The notes beneath the pieces are model-generated. The model was not told where the DNA came from. It saw only the letters and a program-made list of their open reading frames with translations, and searched no databases. A stretch of DNA of 64,000 nucleotides from Paenibacillus etheri (lineage in GTDB: Bacteria > Bacillota > Bacilli > Paenibacillales > Paenibacillaceae), in assembly GCF_001012825.1 (NCBI RefSeq), contig NZ_LCZJ02000015.1:1-64000 (forward strand). The letters are read 5' to 3'. Within the stretch, counting starts at the first letter, position 1. Every line of letters starts with the position of its first letter. Below are positions 27,402 through 36,417 of this stretch, piece by piece. The translations under genes were made by a program, and so were the position numbers.

Positions 27402-30400
27402 ATGCAAAAAGTAGATGTCAGAGAAAAAGCACGGGCAAGAGATGTCCGCATATTGAAGAAATGGAGCGACGAAAATACGTTCCGCAAATCCATGGAGAAC
27501 CGTGAAGGACGTCCGAACTATGTATTTTATGAAGGTCCTCCTACAGCGAACGGTGCACCGCATATCGGACACGTGCTGGGCCGTGTAATCAAGGATTTCA
27601 TCGGTCGTTACCAAACGATGAAAGGTTACCGCGTGGTACGTAAAGCGGGCTGGGATACACACGGTTTACCAGTAGAACTAGGCGTTCAAAAGAAGCTTGG
27701 TATCTCCGGCAAACAAGAGATCGAGGAATATGGCGTAGAGAAATTCATCCAAGAATGTAAAGACAGCGTCTTCGGCTACGAGAAGCAATGGCGCGAGTTT
27801 ACTGAGGGTATCGGATACTGGACGGATCTAGATAATCCTTACGTTACCTTGGATAACACATATATCGAGAGCGTATGGAACATCTTGGCTACTGTGCATG
27901 ACAAAGGGCTGCTCTATCGCGGACACCGCGTTAGCCCTTACTGCCCAAGCTGCCAGACTACCTTGAGTTCCCATGAAGTAGCCCAAGGCTACAAAACCGT
28001 CAAAGATCTTAGTGCGACTGCAAAGTTCAAGCTGGATGACAGTGGAGACTACGTACTAGCTTGGACGACTACACCTTGGACGCTGCCAGCTCATATGGCT
28101 CTTGCCATGAACCCTGACATGGACTATGTACGTGTACTACAAGAGGACGGCGTCTATATCGTTGCCAAGAATTTGGTGGAAGAAGTAATGAAAGGCGAGC
28201 ACACAGTCCTTTCTACACATAAAGGTTCCGAGTTTATCGGCAAAACCTATGCTCCCCCATTCGGATACATCAAGGCAGAGAAAAGCAATGTCATTGTAGG
28301 TGCTTCCTTTGTTACAGATTCCAGTGGTACAGGGATCGTACACATGGCACCAGCGCATGGTGAAGATGACTACAAGACTTGCCGCGAGAACGGCATCAGC
28401 TTCGTTAACGTAGTTGATAATTCCGGTAAGTATACGGATGTAGTGTCTGATTTTGCTGGACGTTTTGTAAAAGATTGCGATTTGGATATCGTTAAAGCTT
28501 TGTCTGAAAAAGGACTACTTTACGGCAAAGAAAAATACGAGCACAGCTATCCGTTCTGCTGGCGTTGTGATACACCACTCTTGTACTACGCAACAGACAG
28601 CTGGTTCATCAACACTACAGCGATCAAAGATCAGCTGATTGCTAACAACAACAGTGTAGATTGGTATCCTGATCATGTACGTGAAGGCCGTTTTGGGAAG
28701 TTCCTGGATGAACTGGTGGACTGGAATATCAGCCGTAACCGTTACTGGGGTACACCGCTTAATGTTTGGGTATGTCAAGAAACGGGCAAAGAGTTCGCTC
28801 CACATAGCATTGAAGAGCTGAGAGCGATGGCGATTGGCGATGTACCTGAGGATATCGAGCTGCATAAGCCTTTTGTAGATAAGATCAAGCTACGCAGTCC
28901 TTTCAGTGAAGGTGCAGAGATGGTCCGCACATCAGAAGTTATCGATGTATGGTTCGATAGTGGTTCGATGCCATTTGCGCAAAGTCATTATCCATTTGAG
29001 AACGAGGATAAGCTGAATGATCAATATCCAGCGGATATGATCTGTGAAGGGATCGACCAGACACGTGGATGGTTCTACAGCTTGCTAGCAGTATCTACCT
29101 TGTTTAAAGGTAAAGCTCCATATAAAGCTGTTATTGCTCACGGTCATATCCTTGATGAGAATGGTCAAAAAATGTCCAAATCAAAAGGAAATGTTATTGA
29201 TCCTTGGGATATCATGAACGATTACGGCACGGATGCATTCCGTTGGGCGATTCTATCCGATAGTGCACCGTGGAATAACAAACGTTTCTCCCGTGGTCTT
29301 GTAGGGGAAACCAAATCCAAAGTTGTAGATACACTGGTGAATACGCATGCGTTCTTGACGCTTTATGCAGGCATCGATGGTTATGATCCAGCCGATCATC
29401 CTTTTAAAGTATCGGAACATAAGCTGGACCGCTGGATTTTGTCCCGTCTGAACAGCTTGATTCTTTTGGTGGACAAAGGACTAGCAGTAAATGACTTCGT
29501 GAATACATCCAAAGGCATTGAGAACTTTATAGATGAGCTGAGTAACTGGTATATCCGTCGTTCCCGTGACCGTTTCTGGGGTAGTGGTCTAGGTGAAGAT
29601 AAGCTGGATGCTTACCGTACACTGACCCATGTGCTTTTGAAGACAGCCTCTTTGATGGCTCCATTTACACCGATGTTGTCTGAAGATATCTTCACGAATC
29701 TTGGCGGCGGGGAAAGTGTGCATTTAGCAGATTATCCGGTTGCTGATGAGAGCTTGATCGATAAAGAGCTGGAAGAGGATATGGAAAGTGCGAGACAGAT
29801 CGTTGAGCTGGCGCGTAACGTGCGTAACGAGACTGGTATCAAGAATCGTCAACCGTTGTCCGAGCTGATCGTTTCGATGAACCGCGACTTCCATTTGGCT
29901 GAGTATGAAGAGATCATCAAAGACGAGATCAACATCAAGAACATCGTGCTAGAGACTAGCGACAGTGGTTTTGTTGATTTCACACTCAAGCTCAATCTTA
30001 AAGTTGCTGGTAAAAAATACGGTAAAAACGTCGGCTTCCTGCAAGGCTTCCTGAAAGCTCTGGATAGTGACGCTACCCGCAAAGCGGTGCAAGGCGGCTT
30101 AATCACGATTCCGACGCCAGAAGGAGAAGAGCTGGTGATTACTTCTGAAGAGCTACTCGTTGAAAAACAAGCCAAAGCAGGTTTCGCCGCAGCTTCCGGA
30201 TATGGAATTACGGTTGCGCTCAATACCGAAATCACGCCTGAGCTTGAACAAGAAGGCTGGGTTCGTGAGATCATTCGTGCGGTTCAAGATTACCGTAAAC
30301 GTTTGGATCTACCGATCGAGAAACGGATCGCTCTTACGCTGAATCTAGATGATGAGCTTAAAGCGGCAGTTACAGCCTTTGAGAATGTATTGCGAGACAA

Positions 30401-30494
30401 TGTACTTGTGACTACGGTTGATTTTGGCGGAGAACATGCTTTTGAAACGGTAGATGTTGGTGGTAAATCTATCGGTATCCATATTGGAGCGTAA
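27402..30494 (+). CDS. ileS: Isoleucyl-tRNA synthetase, type 2 (IleRS2)
   Basis: IleRS attaches isoleucine to tRNA-Ile and edits valine. The 1030-aa protein has the class I motifs PHIGH (in EGPPTANGAPHIGHVLG) and KMSKS (KMSKSKGNVIDP). The GPPTANGxPHIGH form, the roughly 1030-aa length and the lack of the C-terminal zinc finger are features of the eukaryote-like IleRS2 class, whose members tolerate mupirocin, unlike the roughly 920-aa IleRS1 of Bacillus subtilis. The ATG at 27402 has a loosely spaced AAAGGA (27385-27390). The frame runs upstream into the tandem repeat, but that part resembles no synthetase. Confidence 0.95.
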   Translation: MQKVDVREKARARDVRILKKWSDENTFRKSMENREGRPNYVFYEGPPTANGAPHIGHVLGRVIKDFIGRYQTMKGYRVVRKAGWDTHGLPVELGVQKKLGISGKQEIEEYGVEKFIQECKDSVFGYEKQWREFTEGIGYWTDLDNPYVTLDNTYIESVWNILATVHDKGLLYRGHRVSPYCPSCQTTLSSHEVAQGYKTVKDLSATAKFKLDDSGDYVLAWTTTPWTLPAHMALAMNPDMDYVRVLQEDGVYIVAKNLVEEVMKGEHTVLSTHKGSEFIGKTYAPPFGYIKAEKSNVIVGASFVTDSSGTGIVHMAPAHGEDDYKTCRENGISFVNVVDNSGKYTDVVSDFAGRFVKDCDLDIVKALSEKGLLYGKEKYEHSYPFCWRCDTPLLYYATDSWFINTTAIKDQLIANNNSVDWYPDHVREGRFGKFLDELVDWNISRNRYWGTPLNVWVCQETGKEFAPHSIEELRAMAIGDVPEDIELHKPFVDKIKLRSPFSEGAEMVRTSEVIDVWFDSGSMPFAQSHYPFENEDKLNDQYPADMICEGIDQTRGWFYSLLAVSTLFKGKAPYKAVIAHGHILDENGQKMSKSKGNVIDPWDIMNDYGTDAFRWAILSDSAPWNNKRFSRGLVGETKSKVVDTLVNTHAFLTLYAGIDGYDPADHPFKVSEHKLDRWILSRLNSLILLVDKGLAVNDFVNTSKGIENFIDELSNWYIRRSRDRFWGSGLGEDKLDAYRTLTHVLLKTASLMAPFTPMLSEDIFTNLGGGESVHLADYPVADESLIDKELEEDMESARQIVELARNVRNETGIKNRQPLSELIVSMNRDFHLAEYEEIIKDEINIKNIVLETSDSGFVDFTLKLNLKVAGKKYGKNVGFLQGFLKALDSDATRKAVQGGLITIPTPEGEELVITSEELLVEKQAKAGFAAASGYGITVALNTEITPELEQEGWVREIIRAVQDYRKRLDLPIEKRIALTLNLDDELKAAVTAFENVLRDNVLVTTVDFGGEHAFETVDVGGKSIGIHIGA

Positions 30495-30538
30495 ATCTGC
30501 ATTACCTGTCCCAAAACAGCATATACTAGCGGCACAAG

Positions 30539-30587
30539 TGTAAACGGAGAACTTCTGTTTATGCGAGAAATATAGTCTTTATATTTC
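30539..30587 (-). repeat. Inverted, shrunken copy of the dispersed intergenic repeat (copy D)
   Basis: On the minus strand this reads GAAATATA-loop-TATATTTC followed by TCGCATAAAC and a short TAAAC/GTTTA-closed hairpin. The TATATTTCTCGCATAAAC junction is the same as in copy C, but both hairpins are shortened. It lies in the ileS-DUF5665 gap. Confidence 0.6.
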
Positions 30588-30599
30588 GTCGCAAAAAAT

Positions 30600-30646
30600 A
30601 ACGAGCCTCGTGCTCAAGGAGATTCATTCTCTTTGACCGGGCTCGT
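30600..30646 (+). terminator. Terminator-like hairpin after ileS
   Basis: AACGAGCC (30600-30607) pairs with GGCTCGTT (30639-30646), with a secondary AGGAGA/TCTTT stem inside, followed by TACTTTG. The T-tract is poor, but the stem is good and the position suits ileS termination. Confidence 0.6.
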
Positions 30647-30689
30647 TTACTTTGTAACGAGTGTAGGGCGTATGAGAGGAGCTGTGGCT

Positions 30690-31121
30690 GTGGAGGATCA
30701 GAAGAACAGAATCTCCGTCAAGACATCCGGTAGCAAGAACAGCCCAGATAAGGGAGCGGAGAAAAAGGTTATTCCTGAGGCAAACCCTGAGCGTTTAACA
30801 GCAGATCATCGAAATCCAGAAGATATTCCATTGGAAGAAAAAATGAATACGATGTATCGGTTAACCTTTGAATGGGCCCATATCTTAGAGAAATCACGAA
30901 TTTATCAGTATACAGAGCTGTTATATTCACCTTGGAATCTCATTTGGCGAAACATCTTATATGGAGCGGCTCGTGGAGTTGGGATCGCGCTAGGTTTTAC
31001 TTTTTTCGCAGCAACGATCATATATGTCCTTCAGGGGCTAGGAGCCTTGAATTTGCCGATCATCGGAGATTATATTGCGGATATTGTACGAATTGTACAG
31101 CGTCAACTGGAATTAAAATAG
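30690..31121 (+). CDS. DUF5665-type membrane protein
   Basis: This 143-aa protein has a charged N-terminal 60 residues, then a conserved-looking block (LEKSRIYQYTELLYSP) and one strong membrane helix (about 95-118) with the pattern GAARGVGIALGFTFFAATII, ending in a short amphipathic region. The pattern matches what I know of DUF5665 proteins, which have no known function. AGAGGAG at 30675-30681 selects GTG 30690; the frame opens earlier but would then overlap the ileS terminator. Confidence 0.7.
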   Translation: MEDQKNRISVKTSGSKNSPDKGAEKKVIPEANPERLTADHRNPEDIPLEEKMNTMYRLTFEWAHILEKSRIYQYTELLYSPWNLIWRNILYGAARGVGIALGFTFFAATIIYVLQGLGALNLPIIGDYIADIVRIVQRQLELK

Positions 31122-31282
31122 CTTTTTTAGGGTGAAGCCGTCTTTACTTGGGTTATAGGAGAGATTAGGGTTCGGTTGCGTAAACCTCTCCACTCCTTGT
31201 ATGTCGATTTCATCATCCGTCAGGTCAGTTAACAGCTGAATCTGAACATTTTCTTAACAAAATGGCATAGAGCAGAAAAAAA

Positions 31283-31325
31283 AACAGCGGGCCATTCCAC
31301 AATGAAACTGGAACCGCACGCTGTT
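31283..31325 (+). terminator. Terminator of the DUF5665 gene
   Basis: AACAGCG (31283-31289) pairs with CGCTGTT (31319-31325), with inner TTCCA/TGGAA pairing, followed by GATTTTTCTT. 31122-31282 contains no supported gene. Confidence 0.75.
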
Positions 31326-31334
31326 GATTTTTCT

Positions 31335-31434
31335 TGAAATATAAGGAAGTATACGTTTCACACGATACTTTATTTCTTATATTTCTCGCATAAACACCTA
31401 CCGTCTTATAGGACGCCGAAGGCGTTTATGCTTG
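31335..31434 (+). repeat. Dispersed two-hairpin intergenic repeat, copy C
   Basis: Hairpin 1 pairs GAAATATAAGGAAGTAT with the arm ending TTCTTATATTTC. Hairpin 2 is the clearest of the family: an outer GCATAAAC/GTTTATGC stem encloses GTC-ttata-GGAC and GCC-gaa-GGC, giving a three-way-junction-like fold. It lies between convergent genes, so it could also serve as a terminator for yteA. Confidence 0.88.
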
Positions 31435-31448
31435 TAGGGACAATGCTT

Positions 31449-32174
31449 TTACTCCTCACCTTCGAGCGGATCAAGCATGTAACTTCCCTCGCCACTATCC
31501 TTATAACGCTCGTAGCTACGTCCCGGTACTACAATTAAATGGTTACCTGTAATATCGGTGGCGATAAAGTTCTCCCAAGGCTCCACGCAGCCTTCCAACT
31601 CATCAGCTTCAATCCCAATATCATTATAGGAGTCAATATTGTTGCCCTCCGCCATGGCGGGGGAATCAGAGTTGCCATAGCTTTCTACAATCTGCCAAGC
31701 ATCCTCACCGTCAAAGCCGTTTTGATCCTCTCGCTCATCGAGACTAGTACGTCCAAATGGAGGAGACAGAAATTCTTCTTCAATTGGCCGAGTAAAAGGT
31801 GCATTTTGACGTGGGGCGTGCTCCTTACAAAAAAGCGTGGAGGGAATGGCGGATAGACGCTCAAAAGGGATCGGTTTACCGCTAGCCTTACAGATCCCAT
31901 AGGTGCCTTCATCCATAGCGTTGAGAGCAGCTTCAATATCATCCAGCTCATGCTCGTCCCGCTCTAGCAGTGAAATATCCATGGAGCGATTATACAAATC
32001 GGTGGCTGCATCCCCTGGGTGGTTGTCATTCTCGGAAAGTTCTCCGGTGCCATCCCGCATGGATTCCTGTAAGCCGTAATTTTCATTACTCTGAAGCCTG
32101 TGCTGAATAGTATCACGATCTTTTTCTAATCGGGCGCGTAGCTCTGAGAGCTGCTGTACTGTCAGGTGCGTCAT
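31449..32174 (-). CDS. yteA: YteA-family DksA/TraR-like sporulation-associated protein
   Basis: The 241-aa protein has an N-terminal coiled coil (LRARLEKDRDTIQHRL) and a degenerate DksA/TraR zinc-finger region (YGICKASGKPIPFERLSAIPS...FCKEH). Only two of the four zinc cysteines remain (C-x2-S and C-x2-H), as in YteA proteins. The acidic C-terminal 100 residues are extra to DksA. DksA homologues bind RNA polymerase; the role of YteA is not established. It is transcribed toward the DUF5665 gene and divergent from lspA. Confidence 0.85.
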   Translation of the reverse strand: MTHLTVQQLSELRARLEKDRDTIQHRLQSNENYGLQESMRDGTGELSENDNHPGDAATDLYNRSMDISLLERDEHELDDIEAALNAMDEGTYGICKASGKPIPFERLSAIPSTLFCKEHAPRQNAPFTRPIEEEFLSPPFGRTSLDEREDQNGFDGEDAWQIVESYGNSDSPAMAEGNNIDSYNDIGIEADELEGCVEPWENFIATDITGNHLIVVPGRSYERYKDSGEGSYMLDPLEGEE

Positions 32175-32420
32175 GATGAGTAAGCTCCTTTCTGTACTTT
32201 TTTAAGAATCCTTCCGACTTACCGGTTTGCACCGGATGGTTCTTTGTTAGGTTGACCTTAGAGGCGTTATTTTAGCGATGGAAAATAGTCCCCAAGATTA
32301 AGCGCTGGAGAGATGTCACGCAATAGACGACCTTCTAAGGGCTGTGCTACAATATACAAGTCTTATAACAGTATTCTTACCGCATTTTGCGGGAAAAATA
32401 AGAACGGAGTGACAACTTCT

Positions 32421-32933
32421 GTGGTGTACTATTTGATTGCTCTTATTGTATTTTTGGTGGATCAGGGAACGAAATATCTCATTGCCACACGTCTGGAGCT
32501 TGGGGAACAGATTCCGGTCGTCGGGAATTTCTTCCTTATTACCTCACATCGTAATCGCGGGGCTGCTTTTGGGATTCTACAAGGTCAGCAATGGTTCTTC
32601 TTTTTAGTTACGGTTGTAGTGGTCGCAGGTATCGTTTGGTACTTGAACAAGATTAGACATTCGCGGAAGATGTTGTCTGTTGCCCTTGGGCTTGTATTGG
32701 GTGGAGCGATAGGTAACTTCTTGGACCGGATGATTAGTGGTGAGGTTGTTGATTTCCTTCTGTTTAATTTTGGAAGCTATAGCTTCCCGATTTTTAACGT
32801 TGCGGATTCATGTATCGTTATTGGGGTTGGGTTGATTCTTTTGGACTCTTTCCGCGATCTTAAGAACGGTGAAGAAATCACGGAAATCAAAGAAGTAAAA
32901 GAAGCAAAGGAAGTAAGAGAAGGGAATGAATGA
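32421..32933 (+). CDS. lspA: Lipoprotein signal peptidase LspA
   Basis: LspA cleaves prolipoprotein signal peptides after lipidation. The 170-aa protein has four membrane helices and both catalytic aspartate regions (GGAIGNFLDRM and FNVADSCIVIG). GTG 32421 gives MVYYLIALIVFLVDQ, which lines up with the start of Bacillus LspA, and GGAG at 32406-32409 is upstream. The frame remains open to 32313, but that part is unlike the family. A lysine/glutamate-rich tail extends the C-terminus. It overlaps rluD by eight bases. Confidence 0.93.
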   Translation: MVYYLIALIVFLVDQGTKYLIATRLELGEQIPVVGNFFLITSHRNRGAAFGILQGQQWFFFLVTVVVVAGIVWYLNKIRHSRKMLSVALGLVLGGAIGNFLDRMISGEVVDFLLFNFGSYSFPIFNVADSCIVIGVGLILLDSFRDLKNGEEITEIKEVKEAKEVREGNE

Positions 32934-33897
32934 TTTGAGTAAAGACGTCAATCACCAAGCGACATCTACGAGCGAAGAAGAGAGGGACGTCACGGAGTTG
33001 ACCGTTTCGGCGGAGAACGCGCGGGAGCGAATCGATAAATATATTACGGAATCCTGGGAAGAGGATATTTCTCGTTCTCAGGTGCAGCTGTGGATCAGTG
33101 GTGGCCACGTTACGGTTAATGGGGCACCCGTTAAAGCTAACTATAAGCTCTCAGAAGGGGATGTAGTTTCCATCGTCGTTCCGGAAGCAGAAGTGACAGA
33201 TTTGATTCCGGAGAATATCCCCCTTGATGTTGTCTATGAGGACAGCGATGTCATTGTGATTAATAAGCCACGTGGTATGGTTGTACACCCGGCAGCTGGG
33301 CATCCGTCAGGCACCTTGGTAAATGCACTGATGTATCACTGCAAAGATCTGTCCGGTATTAATGGTGAGATTCGTCCAGGTATTGTACACCGTATTGATA
33401 AGGATACCTCGGGTCTTATTATGGTGGCTAAAAATGATGCCAGTCACGCGTCGCTCGCAGCACAGCTTAAAGAGCACAGTGTAACACGCCGCTATATAGC
33501 AGTTGTACACGGCAATTTGTCGCATGACAAAGGAACGGTTGATGCTCCGATCGGTAGAGATCCACATGATCGCAAGCTATACACTGTAACGGAAAAGAAC
33601 AGCAAGAAATCTGTGACTCACTTTACGGTGATGGAACGTTTCGGTGACTGTACACTGCTGGAGCTGCAACTGGAGACTGGCCGCACGCATCAGATCAGGG
33701 TGCATATGAAATTCATTGGTCATCCGCTTGTTGGCGATCCGATTTATGGGCGCAGTAAAGGAACAGCTATGAATGGACAGGCGTTACATGCGGCGGTGCT
33801 TGGATTTATTCATCCCACAACAGGTGAATATAAAGAATTCAGCAGACCTATTCCGGAAGACATGGAAGATGTTCTGTTCACTTTGCGCAGCAGATAA
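32926..33897 (+). CDS. rluD: RluA-family pseudouridine synthase (RluD/YlyB)
   Basis: This enzyme isomerises uridine to pseudouridine, probably in the 23S rRNA helix 69 if it is a true RluD. The 323-aa protein has an N-terminal S4 domain (about 33-90) and the catalytic aspartate in HRIDKDTSGL, then the RTHQIRVHMKFIGHP motif. Start ATG 32926 overlaps the end of lspA, an arrangement conserved with Bacillus lspA-ylyB. Confidence 0.92.
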   Translation: MNDLSKDVNHQATSTSEEERDVTELTVSAENARERIDKYITESWEEDISRSQVQLWISGGHVTVNGAPVKANYKLSEGDVVSIVVPEAEVTDLIPENIPLDVVYEDSDVIVINKPRGMVVHPAAGHPSGTLVNALMYHCKDLSGINGEIRPGIVHRIDKDTSGLIMVAKNDASHASLAAQLKEHSVTRRYIAVVHGNLSHDKGTVDAPIGRDPHDRKLYTVTEKNSKKSVTHFTVMERFGDCTLLELQLETGRTHQIRVHMKFIGHPLVGDPIYGRSKGTAMNGQALHAAVLGFIHPTTGEYKEFSRPIPEDMEDVLFTLRSR

Positions 33898-33956
33898 GTA
33901 CAAATGAAGTGATAATTAGTCTATGGTATTGAACTCTGCTTTCCATCATATTTAAT

Positions 33957-34067
33957 AACATAAGGATAAAGAGAAGGTTATGCCTTATTCTTTATCCTTA
34001 TTTTTTATCACAGAAACGGATCTCTAGAAACATAAGCCATCCAAGGGACGGCGAAGCCGTTTCTTCT
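33957..34067 (+). repeat. Diverged two-hairpin intergenic repeat (copy E) with terminator function
   Basis: Hairpin 1 pairs TAAGGATAAAGA (33961-33972) with TCTTTATCCTTA (33989-34000) and is followed by TTTTTT, so it can terminate rluD transcription. Hairpin 2 has an outer AGAAAC/GTTTCT stem (34026-34031 and 34059-34064) and an inner ACGGC-gaa-GCCGT stem. Compared with copy A (ACGCC-gaa-GGCGT), the fourth pair is swapped on both sides, so pairing is kept. Confidence 0.75.
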
Positions 34068-34102
34068 AATAAGAATAGATAGCCAGGAGATGAGATGAAA
34101 GT

Positions 34103-35356
34103 ATGAGTATTGAACAATACCAAGACAGCTTCATTCAGACTAATTTTGCAGACCGCATCGGCGGTGCGAACTACGGTAAGGACACTTCGATTTATAAATT
34201 CGAGAAAATCAAACGTGCCAAAGCATCCGCAAAACAGGATTTTCCTGAAATTGAATTGATCGACATGGGCGTAGGCGAGCCAGATGAGATGGCTGATGCT
34301 GGTATCGTGGCTAAGCTTGCTGAAGAAGCAGCGAAGGAAGAAAACCGTGGTTATGCGGACAATGGAATTGCTGAGTTTAAGACGGCTGCTGCTGAATATT
34401 TGCGGGAAGTATTCTCTGTGGAGGGTATTGATCCTGTTACGGAGGTAGTTCACTCTATCGGATCTAAGCCTGCACTAGCGATGTTGCCTTCTTGCTTCAT
34501 TAATCCAGGTGATATTACGATCATGACGGTGCCGGGTTATCCAGTGCTGGGTACACATACTAAATACTTGGGTGGACAAGTATTTACAGTAGAGCTGAAG
34601 AAGGAGAATAACTTCCTTCCAGATCTGAACGAAATTCCGGAAGAGGTTGCTCATAAAGCTAAGCTTCTTTACTTGAACTATCCAAACAATCCAACGGGCG
34701 CTAGTGCGACTCCAGAGTTTTTTGCGGAGGTAGTTGCATGGGCTAAAAAATATGATGTAGTCGTTATCCACGATGCACCATATGCGGCTTTAACCTATGA
34801 TGGATTAAAGCCACTTAGTTTCCTTTCTGTGCCGGGTGCTAAGGATGTTGGTGTGGAACTGCATTCCCTGTCTAAGTCCTACAATATGACAGGCTGGAGA
34901 ATCGGTTTTGTTGCTGGGAATCCTTTAGTTGTTAAAGCCTTCAGTGATGTGAAGGATAATAATGATTCCGGTCAATTTATCGCGATTCAAAAAGCTGCGG
35001 CTTACGGTCTTGCGCATCCAGAGATTACTGAAGCAATTGCTGCCAAGTATTCACGTCGTCACAACCTGTTGGTTGATGCACTGAACAGCCTCGGCTTCCA
35101 AGCCGAGAAACCAAAGGGTTCTTTCTTCCTTTATGTTGCAGCACCTAAGGGTGTCAAAGGGGGTCGCCGTTTTGAATCTGGTGAGGATTTCTCACAATTC
35201 CTGATTCGTGAGAAGCTAATTTCCACCGTGCCTTGGGATGATGCAGGTCCGTTTGTACGGTTCTCCGTTACCTTTATTGCTAAAGGGGAAGAGGAAGAAA
35301 GACGTGTCATCTCTGAAATTCAAAGACGTCTAAGCGATGTAGAATTTGAATTTTAA
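34103..35356 (+). CDS. dapL: LL-diaminopimelate aminotransferase
   Basis: This fold-type I PLP enzyme would convert tetrahydrodipicolinate directly to LL-diaminopimelate, feeding lysine and peptidoglycan synthesis (MurE substrate). The 417-aa protein has the NYPNNPTGAS substrate/PLP motif, the HDAPYAALTYDG stretch and the PLP lysine in SLSKSYNMTGWRIG. Length fits DapL. Substrate specificity cannot be proven from sequence, and other class I/II aminotransferases share these motifs. It is monocistronic: repeat E lies upstream and a terminator downstream. Confidence 0.82.
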   Translation: MSIEQYQDSFIQTNFADRIGGANYGKDTSIYKFEKIKRAKASAKQDFPEIELIDMGVGEPDEMADAGIVAKLAEEAAKEENRGYADNGIAEFKTAAAEYLREVFSVEGIDPVTEVVHSIGSKPALAMLPSCFINPGDITIMTVPGYPVLGTHTKYLGGQVFTVELKKENNFLPDLNEIPEEVAHKAKLLYLNYPNNPTGASATPEFFAEVVAWAKKYDVVVIHDAPYAALTYDGLKPLSFLSVPGAKDVGVELHSLSKSYNMTGWRIGFVAGNPLVVKAFSDVKDNNDSGQFIAIQKAAAYGLAHPEITEAIAAKYSRRHNLLVDALNSLGFQAEKPKGSFFLYVAAPKGVKGGRRFESGEDFSQFLIREKLISTVPWDDAGPFVRFSVTFIAKGEEEERRVISEIQRRLSDVEFEF

Positions 35357-35373
35357 TCATTAGTTAGAGATTG

Positions 35374-35404
35374 AAGCTGCCTGGGGAAACCTTGGCGGCT
35401 TTTC
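35374..35404 (+). terminator. Terminator of dapL
   Basis: AAGCTGCC (35374-35381) pairs with GGCGGCTT (35394-35401 region) with one G-U pair, followed by TTTT. Confidence 0.75.
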
Positions 35405-35590
35405 TGTGTAGCTTTCACAGCAAAAGTGAGCATGGAAGTTAATCCCAGATATTAAAATTCAAAATGTAAATGATAGAACTCTACAGTATGCGTGTAGAAA
35501 AAAGGAAATATAAGCAATATTCAGCGTTAACGCTTCTCTTGTTGTTAATAGAAGCCGGCTTAGAAAGTGTTGTAGTTTACGCAGATAAAG

Positions 35591-35619
35591 TTGACATGCG
35601 GGGTTTGTTCTGTCATAAT
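35591..35619 (+). promoter_or_regulatory. Sigma-A promoter of the pyr operon
   Basis: TTGACA (35591-35596), a 17-base spacer and CATAAT (35614-35619) place the transcript start near 35626, directly ahead of the PyrR-binding leader. 35405-35590 is AT-rich with no supported gene. Confidence 0.85.
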
Positions 35620-35625
35620 TCTCAT

Positions 35626-35801
35626 TAAATGAATAGCGCCTTTAATTCAGTCCTGTGAGGCTGGCAAGGTAACGTGAATCGAGGTTCGCGACTCTTAGAA
35701 GGGTATCCGTGTGTACTACACCGGACTGTCTTTTTATGCGCGCGGCCATCATCTTCTTCTGCGGATTTCACTCCTTGCCTGTTATAGGCAAGGAGTTTTT
35801 T
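35626..35801 (+). promoter_or_regulatory. PyrR-dependent attenuator
   Basis: The leader has the PyrR-binding loop consensus at 35648-35669 (CAGTCCTGTGAGGCTGGCAAGG, split here as CAGTCCTGTGAGG then CTGGCAAGG). The intrinsic terminator pairs ACTCCTTGCCT (35770-35780) with AGGCAAGGAGT (35786-35796) before TTTTTT. With UMP bound, PyrR stabilises the anti-antiterminator and the terminator forms; with PRPP high, transcription reads into the operon. It is the only PyrR attenuator I find; Bacillus subtilis has three. Confidence 0.93.
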
Positions 35802-35822
35802 GATTTCCGGGAACTTAAATAG

Positions 35823-36413
<591 letters not shown>

Positions 36414-36417
36414 CATC

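Noticed and set aside
27382-27414. Ten-codon frame overlapping the ileS start as a leader peptide
   Set aside because: Its ATG has no proper ribosome site of its own; AAAGGA lies inside it and serves ileS. The T-box already explains regulation.
31449-32174. yteA as a frameshifted or broken dksA because two zinc cysteines are missing
   Set aside because: The frame is intact, and loss of these cysteines is usual in YteA-type proteins.
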